Shown: positions 50,101 through 62,891 of the stretch, piece by piece
How positions within the stretch are numbered: the stretch's first letter is position 1
Layout: each line of letters starts with the position of its first letter
Origin: Phascolomyces articulosus
Lineage: Eukaryota > Mucoromycota > Mucoromycetes > Mucorales > Lichtheimiaceae
NCBI GenBank assembly: GCA_025677815.1
Contig: JAIXMP010000010.1
Coordinates: 1,178,001-1,242,000 of the forward strand
Reading direction: 5' to 3'
Length of the DNA stretch: 64,000 nt
The notes under the pieces: model-generated
The model's database searches: none
What the model was told of the DNA's origin: nothing
The model's input: only the letters and a program-made list of their open reading frames with translations
Program-made: the position numbers and the translations under genes

Positions 50101-51564
50101 CTTTACTGCCACCACGTCGATTAGGTCCCATGGCATGAAAAAGATTGCGTACTAATCCATTTTTATCTCGTTCTACACGACTATTGTTACTATGGTTGCT
50201 GTTGGTATCATCATTACTAGAGTCATAGGGAGAAAGGTAATCGCGGTTGGTAGGATCACGGACCCACGATGTTATCACTTGGTCTAGTAAAGTTGAAAGA
50301 AAGGCACGCTGTTGTGATAAAGGTGCGGATTCTCGGGTAAGATACCATTGTTTAGCTGAATAAAGTGACATGTTGCTGTCAATAGGATTGTCTTCGTATG
50401 TATCAGATGTCATTAATGGAAAAATAGCATTTAATGTCAGCGTTCGGAGTGGGTCGTTGTACGAGCCGAAGGGTAACGCAGGAAGATCATCCTCTTTGAT
50501 CCAATCATCTAAATTCTTCCAATGTTCATCAAATCGATTCTTGACAGTATAGGAGAATGATCCAGCAACCATGAAATCATTATGGACGCCTTGCTCACTC
50601 AATGGTAATGCACCTATAACATACATCATTATTCCATACTAACTATTAAAAGTTGTTTTTTTTTCTTTGTTATCCAAATCTAGCAGGTAGCTAACTAATC
50701 AGACATACCACAATCCTCATAAAACATTTCCTGTTTTGTAAGAAATAAGCTGCGAATACCGTCTAAACGAGTATACTGTGATGAAATTGGATATGTAATT
50801 GTTGTATTGAATCGTAACTCTACATCGCGTACTCCATTGCCTTCCCCTATTTGCATTAGATAACCCATATACATATTATGTCGCCCAGAACCAACAGGGA
50901 TAAAAATAGGTACAGTACATCGTGCATTTTGAAGGGCGATAGCACAAGCAGATATCAATGCTTTGGCTTGGTTGATATCAACAGTAGGTCGTCCGGGTGA
51001 AAATAGTTTTGCTTTCAAGGAATCCAATACTGGTGTAAGAATAAAAAGTCGATCGAATCCCGTCCAGCGATGCAAAGCATGGTAATTATTATTGTTGACA
51101 TCACTACTGCCACTGCTCTGCTGCTGCTGTTGTTGCTGCTGACTGTCGCCAACTGATGGTCCAAGTAAATAGTAATCGGCGAAAGCAAGTGGGTGATCAT
51201 TATCTTCTAGTCGTTGTGCTGCATATGGATGACAATGGTAAGTGAGTTTATATGTTTCTTCACCAATCGATAGAAACTCACGACGGGAATAATATTCTAT
51301 AAGGGAGCTATGGCTGCTACTTTTACTAGTCTTAATATTACTGTTTTTGCTGCTGTTATTGCTAATAGCATCATTGGCTGTATTAAGACTTTCGTTCGAA
51401 AAGATGCCATATTCACCATCCTTGGAACCCCAGGAATGTAAAATCTCCTCGATCGCAGTACTAAGTCGTTCGAAATTGGAGACGGATGTATAGTCGACAA
51501 ACTCAAATAATTCTTCACTGCATGTGGAGCTTTGGCGTCTTTTTGGTTGTGCACGATTCTCCAT
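47189..51564 (-). CDS. RAB3GAP1: Rab3 GTPase-activating protein catalytic subunit
   Basis: Twelve exons, 51564-50709, 50613-49598, 49490-49230, 49142-48714, 48625-48505, 48423-48254, 48185-48120, 48042-47996, 47911-47777, 47695-47608, 47515-47410 and 47337-47189, give 1147 residues. The start is MENRAQPKRR; upstream the frame has only a GTG. The N-terminal part matches the family (FEFVDYTSVSNFERL, NARCTVPIFIPVG, LPALPFGSYNDPL). The central region has WMEVVRHIRWHWEN and KLAMVNCCIQRR. The catalytic C-terminal half holds MWIPVTQDAGFMTEDMI, AFKAANPHATLEDFVRWHSP and LSARMADPSNIWQELW, with the Arg-containing RWHSPRDW loop. It ends EYILHSNCPNASADGRALPL. In animals it works with RAB3GAP2 as a Rab3 GAP and Rab18 exchange factor in ER and autophagy traffic; fungal orthologues are known but patchy. 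Confidence 0.95.
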
Positions 51565-51850
51565 GAATAAAGGATTGACCACAGATTTACACAAAAAAAA
51601 TATTATACATAAAAAAGAAATAGCCTGTCGGGTTCGACGGAGCTTTCCCTGTTTTGCATGATGGATAACATCATCATCATCGTCATCAGATGCAAGCAAA
51701 ACAAAGGTCACTTGTTTCAGTAAGATTTAAATGTTTCTTTATTTTCTCTTAGCATCATCATCAGCGTCTTATTTTGATTATCATTATTATTTAATGATTT
51801 TTAATGAAGAGAAAAGAAAAGGTAGAAGACGAGAGAATAATAAAAATTAA

Positions 51851-54466
51851 TTATGAACTACCATTAAGTGTTCCTCTACTAGGTTGTAAAAAATCCCAGG
51901 AACGACTCATTCGAGTTACCACATTTAGTTTTTGAGCTACAGTTAGCTTTGGATTCTCAAGATCACGCAAGTCTTCCATAAAATGGTCCCGTATAGAATG
52001 TCTTCTAGGTAATTGAAGAGCATAGATACGCAATAAGTGGATTTCACATATCAAAATACCATGACTTTCACAATCCAATTGCTCTTCCTCAGGTTTGACA
52101 TCCACGGATGCCAAATTAAATAATCGTTCGACACGTCTATATAATTATTGAATCATGATGGGAAAATAAATTAAATTCTTTATCTTTTTTTTTCGAACGC
52201 TTTATTTTATGCATATCAAAATTTACCTCATTGCTTCCCGTATAGGCTGAGCAATCTTTCCTACTTGGTGTCCTGTGCGTCTTGAATAAACATTTTTTAG
52301 CCATGCAAAAAATGCCCAGGTTAATAACATGGAAGGCGCGACAGCTAATAAAAAATATCTTAGTATTAACTGGTTTCTCTTTCTATTCCCAGTTTAAACA
52401 CCCTCTAGTTAAACAACACTATTATATATTTTTCTCTCTTCTTCATCTTTCCTATTCATCCTTACCTAGAAATGCAAAATTGAGCTCATTTGATTTCAAG
52501 AGCTTGTCAAGAGCAGCCATTGCTAAATCCACATCTACCTTTGTCTTTTGAACTTGGATCAATAAAGTTTGGATAAGGTCGCCTATAAACAATTTCGTAT
52601 ATAAAGTTTATCATCACGTTGTTTTATACCAATTTAAATGTTTGTTTTTTATTTTATTACCTGTAATTGCATTTTTCAAAGGATGCTGAATATAAAAAAA
52701 AGAGTAATTTATTTAATATATATAAAATATAAATGCGTGCATAAGAAATGTAATGTATTTATTGTACATTTACCTTAATTTCATTTTCATAAGCTTTAAG
52801 AACAACAGAAAGATCACCATCACGAACTTTTGCTATCAAATCTTGGGCCTCGCTTTCTGATAAATGATAGTTAGTGCTTGCGAATTGAAGCACCATACGT
52901 TCCAAAGACTGTTGAAAAAAAATAGAATATATTGTTAGAAACACTGAAAGTTATTTTTAAACCTTGACAAAAAAACGTACATTTGTATAAAAAACTAATA
53001 AAACTTACATCTAAATCACTACGTAATCCTTCTTTACTTAAAACACCAAGTCGCTGATCCTTTAAACGAATTGTTTCCCACACCTTCAATACAGGTTCCC
53101 AAATCCAATTAATAGCAAAATCGCAGGCGGTATCACCGAGTTCGTGAAACCATGTAAGAAGTGCATCTCTCCGATTAAATACATAAGTCATTGTTGTGTT
53201 GCCAGCTATATATAGTACCAGGGCTGGAATCCAATAACGGACAAGTGCAGAAGGTGGCTGATATAACTCGTGTACAGCATTTAGATTCTCATGGCAAACC
53301 GTCAAATCATCAATCATTTTAGAAAGTCTATTGGCAATTGCATATGTTGTACTACGTTCAAGGATGTTGTTCATTGAATCTATAAATATATTTCGATATG
53401 AATATACCCCCTAAAGAGAGTATGAACTGATCTCTTTGGAGAAAGAAATATTAAAAATAAACATGTATCCAATTTACCAATGACATATTGAACATTGACT
53501 GGTGTAGTAATTGTAGTATCGATATGCTGCTGTTGTGCAGTTGATGCATCATTGAAATTTGTGGTGAAGGGTTCCATGATATATTCCATTAACTTAACGC
53601 ATCGTTCCGTATCTTGGGGTATCCGATCAACGGTAAATTGAGGTGTCATTTTCATTAATAAACCAAGGCGTGTTGCTTGTTGTGTTCGTAACGATTCCAG
53701 CATTTTCTTTTTGTGGCCAATTTCCTCGTGGATCAATTGTGCCAATAAGGGTCGATGAGGTGAAAATAGCTCAAGTGAGTGTCGGATAGCCGATTTAGTT
53801 CGCGCTCTGTTTGGGAAAAGGCTGCTAATAATATGATCAGGGGATTGTAATACTGATCCAAGTCCAAGTTGCGTTGTACGCATTGTATTAATTGTACGTG
53901 TTGCCAACGAAACGGCGCGTACAGGTGCAGCTACAATTTTTAATTGTTTTCATCAACTTCTCTTCATTCATAGTCATATATACATGTGTTACTCGGCAAA
54001 GAAATAGTTTGACATGTTCAAAAAAAAAAAAAAACTTACTTTGAAGAGCGTAATAAGCTTCGTTCAGTGAACTACCATAAACACTATTCCAATAATTGAC
54101 GGATTCGGAAAGTGGAAGAGTGGAGTTGAGTACTCTATCAAGTAAAACACCATAGACTGCCACTGCACATTTAGTAATAAACGCCCATTCCAATGGCGAT
54201 CCTTCTTGTTCACTAGTCAAGAAAGTATTTGTTGAAGAAGAGGTGTACAAGTCGAGATATTTCTTCACTGTTTGCACATTGGGTAATGTTGGGTGAGACA
54301 GGTCAATGCCCTGACTAGCAAGCGTCAAAAACAAGTTTGGATCGTCTTGTTTTAATGCCGTTTCGGGATCAGTGATGTTTTCCGCTCGAACATATTCTTG
54401 TTGTTGAAAGATAGTAGACAGAGAATGGTTGAGTTGAGCTATATGTTCGTTCACGAACGTGCTCAT
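51851..54466 (-). CDS. NCA2: Mitochondrial Nca2 family protein
   Basis: Eight exons, 54466-54040, 53930-53478, 53379-53009, 52908-52774, 52685-52661, 52582-52466, 52344-52227 and 52136-51851, give 643 residues. Family features include [15 protein letters not shown] and [19 protein letters not shown] near the N terminus, a membrane span around [20 protein letters not shown], a second span near [20 protein letters not shown], and the closing [19 protein letters not shown] with [10 protein letters not shown]. Yeast Nca2 is a mitochondrial membrane protein affecting expression of the mtDNA-encoded Atp6/Atp8 subunits. Exon 5 is only 25 bases. The start codon lies 157 bases from the divergent PCM1 start, and the gene is followed 286 bases later by RAB3GAP1 on the same strand. 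Confidence 0.93.
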
Positions 54467-54623
54467 GACGCGTGTTGTGTTGTTTTGGTTTCGAAATATA
54501 AAAAAAGTAACCTGCAGCAGGGAACGGACATTTAATAGCGGTGCATTAGTTATAAAAACGCACTGCTTCTGTTGCCACACTTTCTTCCTTGTTCTTCTAT
54601 TTCTACTTCTTACTCACCCCCTG
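54467..54623. promoter_or_regulatory. 157-base bidirectional promoter of NCA2 and PCM1
   Basis: The two start codons face away from each other with only 157 bases between them, so core promoters and 5' leaders must share this segment. It is T- and CT-rich toward PCM1 (about 54570-54615). No TATA box or named factor site is convincing. Confidence 0.6.
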
Positions 54624-57332
54624 ATGACCATGACTTTTGACCTCAGTGCTATTAAATCCACCATCATTCCTCACAAGGTCGAAGGTACCATATATGCTTA
54701 TGGTACCGCTGGTTTCCGTACCAAGTACGTTATACTGATTAATTCATCGTTTTTCAGTTTTTTTATCCCCTCCTCTTTCATATGACACATCTAAATCTGA
54801 CAGCTCCCAACATCTTTTGTTTTAATCTAGGGCTCATCTCCTTGATTCTGTCATGTACAAAGTAGGCATCTTGGCTGCCTTACGTTCTAAAAAATTGAAT
54901 GGTGCCACCATTGGTGTCATGATTACCGCGTCTCACAACCCTGAAGAGGTAAGAGGAAAAAATATATAAAAATTTATGTCATCCGTTTAAACTATACACA
55001 ATTCTCAAATATTTTTTCGTCTTTATTGTTCTATTTATAAATGATATAAAGGATAATGGTGTCAAACTTGTGGATCCTCGTGGTGAAATGTTGGAACAAT
55101 CGTGGGAAAACTATGCTACCAAGCTTGCCAACGCCAACGATGGCGATTCTTTGGCTGAAGTGGTTGAACAAATCGTTACTGCTCAAGAAATCAATCTCGA
55201 TGCACCTGCAGCAGTCGTTTATGCACATGACACCAGGTAAGTAAAATATTGGATAAAAGAGAATACGTGGATCGATCAAGATTTATGAGAAGATAGGTGT
55301 GGAAGAAATCAATAGAGCACCATTCGCAGATTTGGAATACAAGTTAACAGCATTTTCATGGATTATAGACCAAGCTGCCCTGAATTAGTCAAATGTCTTG
55401 AATCTGGTTTGAGTGTATCTGGTGCCAAAGCTACTGGTTATGGATTGAAGACTACTCCCATGTTGCATTATATTGTCCGATGCATTAACACTGCTGGTAC
55501 AAATGATGCTTATGGTGAGCCCACTGAAGAAGGCTACTACAAGAAACTCTCTGAAGCTTTTATGACTGCTGTGGTAAGTATAGGAGAATAAGAAGGGAAA
55601 GATGTATATAATAAACTGAAAGAGACGGATTTTAGTATTTTGATCGAATATTATTGGGAGGGGAAAGTGAAATCAATCAGGTCATATTTTAATTCTGGTT
55701 GCTAATAAATGGTAACACTGAAAAATAATTAGGCTGGAAAGCCTCGCCTGTCAACTCTCCACGTTGATTGTGGTAACGGTGTTGGTGCACCCAAATTGGC
55801 GGAGTTTGTCAAATACCTTCCAGAAGACGTCCTCTCACTTAAGATCATCAATGGTGATATCCATACAGAAGGCAAGCTCAACAAGGATGTAAGTATATAA
55901 AACAAATATGGATGTACAATTTTTGTTGTTGAAAAAAAGAATTAAATATTGACATATATTTTTATTATTTAGTGTGGTGCAGACTATGTAAAGACTCGTC
56001 AACAAGCTCCTTTGGGAAGTGAAATTGCTCCTGGTGATAGATACTGCTCATTTGATGGTGACGCTGATCGTATTGTTTTCTACTATGTCGATAGCAGTAA
56101 GTTTTTTGCTTTTTTATTTAATTCACCTTTTACTGCATGGGTTAGGAAGGAAAAGACTAAATTGCAGTTTATATTAATATATTTACATAATAATCTAGAT
56201 GGCGTCTTCAAGTTGTTGGATGGTGACAAAATTGCTGGATTAGCTGCCATGTTTATCATGGAACTTGTCCAAGATGTTGGCATCGATACCCTCAAAGTCG
56301 GTGTTGTCCAGACCGCATATGCCAATGGTAGCTCCACCAACTATCTTACTAATGTCTTGGTATGTTTGATTTTTTTAAAAAAAGAAATGCCAAAGGAGGG
56401 GGATATCAGACATATATGGATTATAATATACAGCATCCACTGAACTACTTCGATTTTTAAACAGAAAGTACCAGTTTCATGTGTGCCCACTGGTGTAAAA
56501 CATCTTCATCATGAAGCAGAAAAGTATGATATTGGTGTGTACTTTGAGGCAAACGGTCACGGTACCGTTCTCTTTAGCCCTGAAGCACTTAACACTATTA
56601 ACACAATTGAGGCGTAAGTACTAAAAAATGAATACGACCAAGAGTAAATGATTTGGTTATGATAGAAGGATAAAAATATTTATTAAAAATCAAATTTATG
56701 ATGTATATAGTAAGACACCTGCTCAACAACAAGCCATCAATCAACTTAAGGCAGTTACTGATGTGATCAATCAAACTGTTGGTGATGCTATCTCTGATAT
56801 GTTGCTTGTCGAGACTATCCTTACCAACCGTCAATGGGGTCCAGAAGAATGGGATCAAGCTTATACTGATCTTCCCAACCGATTGGTCAAGGTTGTCGTT
56901 GCTGATCGTACCATCTTCAAGACCACAAACGCTGAACGTGAATTGGTTGAACCAGAAGGTCTTCAAGAACAAATCAATGAGCATGTTGCCAAGTATTCTC
57001 ATGGACGTTCATTTGTTCGGTAAGTTGTATTTGTAAACCAGATATGGAGAGAGACATATTTAATTCTTACAAACTATTTTCTTATTAATGGAAATACCAT
57101 TTTATTATGAAGTGCATCTGGTACTGAAGATGCTGTACGTGTCTATGCTGAAGCAGCAACTCGATCTGAAACTGATGAATTGGCAAACAAGGTAAAGATA
57201 ATAAAATGGGTGTATGGTGTATAAGTGATTATTATATTTGTTGATCTAACATAATTATCATATTAATTATAGGTTTCTCTCCTTGTTTATAACCAAGCTG
57301 GTGGTGTTGGAAAGCCCCCAATGATGCCATAA
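54624..57332 (+). CDS. PCM1: Phosphoacetylglucosamine mutase (Agm1/Pcm1)
   Basis: Eleven exons, 54624-54724, 54831-54948, 55052-55236, 55369-55573, 55733-55888, 55973-56096, 56199-56359, 56465-56613, 56711-57019, 57113-57191 and 57273-57332, give 548 residues, the usual length. The active-site serine loop is [15 protein letters not shown], the Mg-binding loop FDGDADR, the sugar-binding loop [13 protein letters not shown] and the phosphate-binding loop [15 protein letters not shown]. It converts GlcNAc-6-phosphate to GlcNAc-1-phosphate for UDP-GlcNAc, feeding chitin, N-glycans and GPI anchors; essential in yeast. A second in-frame ATG follows two codons later (54630), so either could start translation. 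All key residues are intact. Confidence 0.97.
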
Positions 57333-57544
57333 ATTAGTTTAAAAAGTCAAAAACCAAAGATCATGAATCTTTTATGCCGATGTATATATATAGCAATATG
57401 GGTTTTATTAAAGGAAAATAAAAATTATTAAAAGGAAGCCCTAATTAAGATGTACATATTTTTTTATTCTTACTACTGTGTTTTTTCATGGCCAAAAGAA
57501 AAACACTAGAAGGTACCCAAGCATTTTGATCTACCTATCGGCAA

Positions 57545-59620
57545 CACTGTGTTATACAGGATTAATTGCATTCCACCTTACCCTGGAAACGCAGCATCCC
57601 ATGGATATAATGTAGCCAAGGACGTAATCAAAAAGATGAATTATAAAGACGCGATTCACACGACCACTGCTCTTAATGATGTTATCTCGACTCAGATTAC
57701 TATATTAGAGGCTCGATCCATAGCATTTGGTTAAGCATACGATATGGACAATGCTCTGCGCGATGCAATGGAGATCATTAGACTGGGTATATGCGGGCCG
57801 GCGAATTATATTCTATGTGTTGCAACTACAAATCCGTAACTAAAATTTACGCAAAAGGTTATACTCTAGTATCAACTGCACAAGACGGATCATTCCTTGC
57901 ACAACGATATAAAAGAGCTAAAAGCAGTTGGGCCAAAGGTTAATTTTATTGGACGATTACCTAATGACATCTTCCCTAATATCCTGAGACCCGTAAAAAC
58001 TAAAGCACAACCGGAATCACTCAATGTTTCTCAGACGTGGAGAGGCAGGCTGGTCAGCGAGGTATATTCGAAACTGTGGTCCAAGATTGAATTTAATCAA
58101 TATCCCTCCTGTATATCTACTCCATAATGGACGAAAGCACACGTGAGCAAGGTCGCGCATAATGCGCATAATGTTAGTGAGCTTGAATTGGCCCATTTGA
58201 ACAGCGATGGTATGATAAAAGAGCTATTCTTTCGGATGGTTGGAAGAAATTCACGAAATTCAAAAGCTCAATATTTACAGTAAGCTTTGTTATTTGAATT
58301 GAAGGTAGTAGAGCGCCTATAAATTCAAGATATAAAACTTAAAAATGAACTGACATTTCATCTTTTTCTTTTATTTGGTAGGATCTTGTGCTCTTAAGAA
58401 TGGCAATGGAAGTCTCGCTAACTTTGTCCTGGCTCAAGTAGCTGGTAATTTAAATCTCTCATGGTATGTACGAGGGTTCCATAATATGAAATTTTTCCAA
58501 TCCATACGGTTTAAAACGATTATTTCACTATACTGGAATCTTGAGCATTTCTACTATATGCGAATGATAGAACCAAGTACAACATCTGTAGGGATTTTAC
58601 TAGCAGGACAAAGTGCACCTTCTTTTACTGAATTGACATTGCATATGGCTCATCTGAAAGATAAACATAAAACATATTGAGGCGACTCTTCAACTTTGTC
58701 CCAAGTTACCCAATTTGACATTCATTGGTTGCTCATATAGAATAACACGAAACATGCATCGCTAGCTATTATCATGTGTTGGAGTACTTAATCTTCTTGA
58801 TTGTAATGACGTTCCTTTTATAGAGGAACGCCTGAAATGGAATACTGTATATGGTACACAGTATACGATGACTTTGCGCTGGTGTGGATGATATTGATGA
58901 TCTGGAACCAACACTCATGTTCTATGGCGACACTCAAAATGCTGCTAATGCAGTTCTGAGGAGAAAATACAGTACATCATCTTGAAACTCTCCTGTCAAC
59001 GAATTCTATGAATAATCTATGAACCATTAGCGTAGCGAATCCAAGTACGACCAATGATCTCAGAGTAGTGGCAACGTTGCTTCAAAAGTCACTTACTAAC
59101 GCAACAAACGTGTCTTATGCGAAATGTTAATTGGAGATAGAAACGGAGCTTATCTTCAAGAATCGAAGCATTTATGTCTCAAAGCGATTTTAATTTTTGG
59201 TGTGGAACAAATCAACATGACTTTACTTATGGGATTACTCCAGCATCTCCTTCGTACAGATGGTCTACAAAGAAGCCTTATAACATTTAAGGGCTATCCA
59301 TTTGTTACTAATTTTATATTGAAGATTGTCTCATGTATGTCACATCTTCACCGTATTGAACTGAATGGACCGGATGGTGATGTGGTTTCGATAATCAAGC
59401 AAGGTTTCCATCGCTTTTGCAAGAATCTGCATAAGCATCTTTCATTAGGAGATATATCCTACTAGATGGCATTCATTGCGCTACTGACGAAGCTATCAAG
59501 CACCTTCAAATTATTCCAAACCTTTGGAAATTACAATTTTTTGATGTATCTACATACTCGGAAGACGTTCTGGATTGATTTTCTGCTGCTGTTCGTGTTG
59601 ATGGATTTTAAAAATTGATG
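57545..59620 (+). pseudogene. Decayed TPR/F-box/leucine-rich-repeat gene
   Basis: Coding resemblance is spread over all frames with many stops. At 57610-57735 a TPR-like stretch reads MNYKDAIHTTTALNDV and ITILEARSIAFG; past a stop, YDMDNALRDAMEIIRL continues in the same style. At 57940-58090 comes an F-box-like segment (IGRLPNDIFPNILR, ESLNVSQTWRGRLVSE). Leucine-rich-repeat-like pieces follow, such as SAPSFTELTLHMAHLKD near 58620 and MSHLHRIELNGPDGDVV near 59340. The order TPR, F-box, LRR is that of a large F-box family in Mucoromycota (from memory). No intron model removes the stops. It sits between PCM1 and DPM1, both intact, so local assembly error is unlikely. Confidence 0.75.
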
Positions 59621-61236
<1,616 letters not shown>

Positions 61237-61398
61237 GTTTTAGATAAAAAAAATAACAATGATAATAATAAATTATAAATAATCCTGCATTTTTACCTTC
61301 TTTATTACATTTTTATTTCTGCAATACCAATAGATTAATTAATTTACAAGTAGAATGTATAAGGAATATAAAATACATTTGCCATGAGATGTATTATT

Positions 61399-62529
61399 TT
61401 ATGCGGTATGGTGCTTGGATGCAGCAGCAGTTAATTCGGAATAAGCAAGATATAAAGGCATGGTAACAGATATAGAAAAAATTGGAGTTAAGAAAATAAG
61501 AGTCAATACAGGTAAAGAGAGAGTACCATTGGCTTTGGAAAGGCGATCAATGACCATCCACATCACACACAAGAGATGAACCCATACGACATCTGAACTG
61601 ATACTGGATTGCGCAGGATGAGCGAAAAAGATATCGGCCATGGATACAACGGTATCATAAACACTGCCAGTTTCAATAAAACAAGAGATACATTGCTGGA
61701 CACAGATAGAAAGACTGGCACCAGCGCTCAACGTATAAACACCTGCGACAAACAATGTTTGCTCGGTATAATTATAGACCGCAGGTTTGCTTGGTAAAAG
61801 AGGGAACACGAGTACAATATGCATGACCAACAAGTTGAGTAAGAACCATTGGGATGAGGCAACAAAGGGCGATACGACGACTGTAATCATACCACAAAAT
61901 ACACAAATCAACATGGCTGTAGTGAGTCGACGTGAAGGTCCAGCAAGATCGGTCTTTGGGAAAGCAAGGACTGTGGCAAAAAATAAGGCACTAGCAGTTG
62001 AAATAGCAACTACTTGACCTAATACCATGAATGCCCATAGATAGGGAATACGACGACGTGCACCTATTATAAATTAGGTGCTTTAGTTAGTATGGAAATA
62101 AATTCACTTGATACAGCTCGACTTAATATATTATACATATTACGTACCTTCAACAGCTAAAAACGGTGTCCACACACCAACTGTAAACATACAAATTTGT
62201 TGCGACCACAGCCATTGTATATTACCACTGCTTACAGTTCTCCAAGCATCGTCAAATAATGATACATTATGCAGCCAATGAGAAATGGAATTAAGTGTAA
62301 CAGGTTCATTGGGAGCAATTTGATCTGATTCATTGTAACTATGAATGAAGTATTTGATCATATAATACCATGTGAATAAAAACGATCCAAGGGCACCAAC
62401 AATGAATATGGTAGATCCGAATTGTTTGCTTTGAAAACATTGTTGTAGTGGTGAACGAATGCGTAAGAATAAACCGCCAATCAATACAAAATAAGATATC
62501 AATATCGCAACATCCACAGGATAATCCAT
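61399..62529 (-). CDS. Conserved fungal multispan membrane protein, function unknown
   Basis: Two exons, 62529-62148 and 62063-61399, give 348 residues. Eight or so hydrophobic segments are visible, starting VAILISYFVLIGGLFL. Between spans 2 and 3 lies a loop with ISHWLHNVSLFDDAW followed by WLWSQQICMFTVGVWTPFLA and EGARRRIPYLWAFMVLGQ. I recall ascomycete hypothetical proteins with the same WLxxxSLFxxAW and WWWSEQLCxFTVGxW pattern, so it is probably conserved across fungi, but I know no function. The acidic/polar motif set recurs in membrane enzymes, which is only a hint. It converges with DPM1 (162 bases between stop codons). Confidence 0.85.
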
Positions 62530-62891
62530 TGGCTTTATCGTATTTAGTGGTTATATATATATAAGGGAGAAAAGAGGCGGAGAATCTTTCAAACGTAATA
62601 TTTTATGTTCCCTTTTTAATTGCCAAGTGGGATATAATCGCGCTTACATTAGATTACATGGCTCATCAATTACAACTATTAACCTCCCAATATATATAAT
62701 TGAATATAAACATTCATTACTATTCCTCTCCCTCCCTCCCTCCCTCCCTCCCTCCCTCCCTCTCCCTCTCTCTCTCTCTCTCACACACACACCAAAATTC
62801 ATAATCATATCACGAAAAAAAAGAGAAAGATAGGAGAAACCAGGTTCAATACGTAAGAAATAAGTGAGAAAAAAACATAACATAAAACAAA
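62530..62891. repeat. Intergenic spacer with (CCCT)n(CT)n(CA)n compound microsatellite
   Basis: Between the PP2C stop and the start of the multispan gene, a perfect polypyrimidine tract of CCCT units, then CT, then CA, spans about 62724-62792. Such mirror-symmetric pyrimidine tracts can form triplex DNA. It lies about 200 bases upstream of the 62529 start codon. Confidence 0.85.

Noticed and set aside
51565..51711. N-terminal extension of RAB3GAP1 with an Asp run and a membrane-like segment
   Set aside because: The upstream frame begins at a GTG with no in-frame ATG before 51564; it is 5' untranslated sequence.
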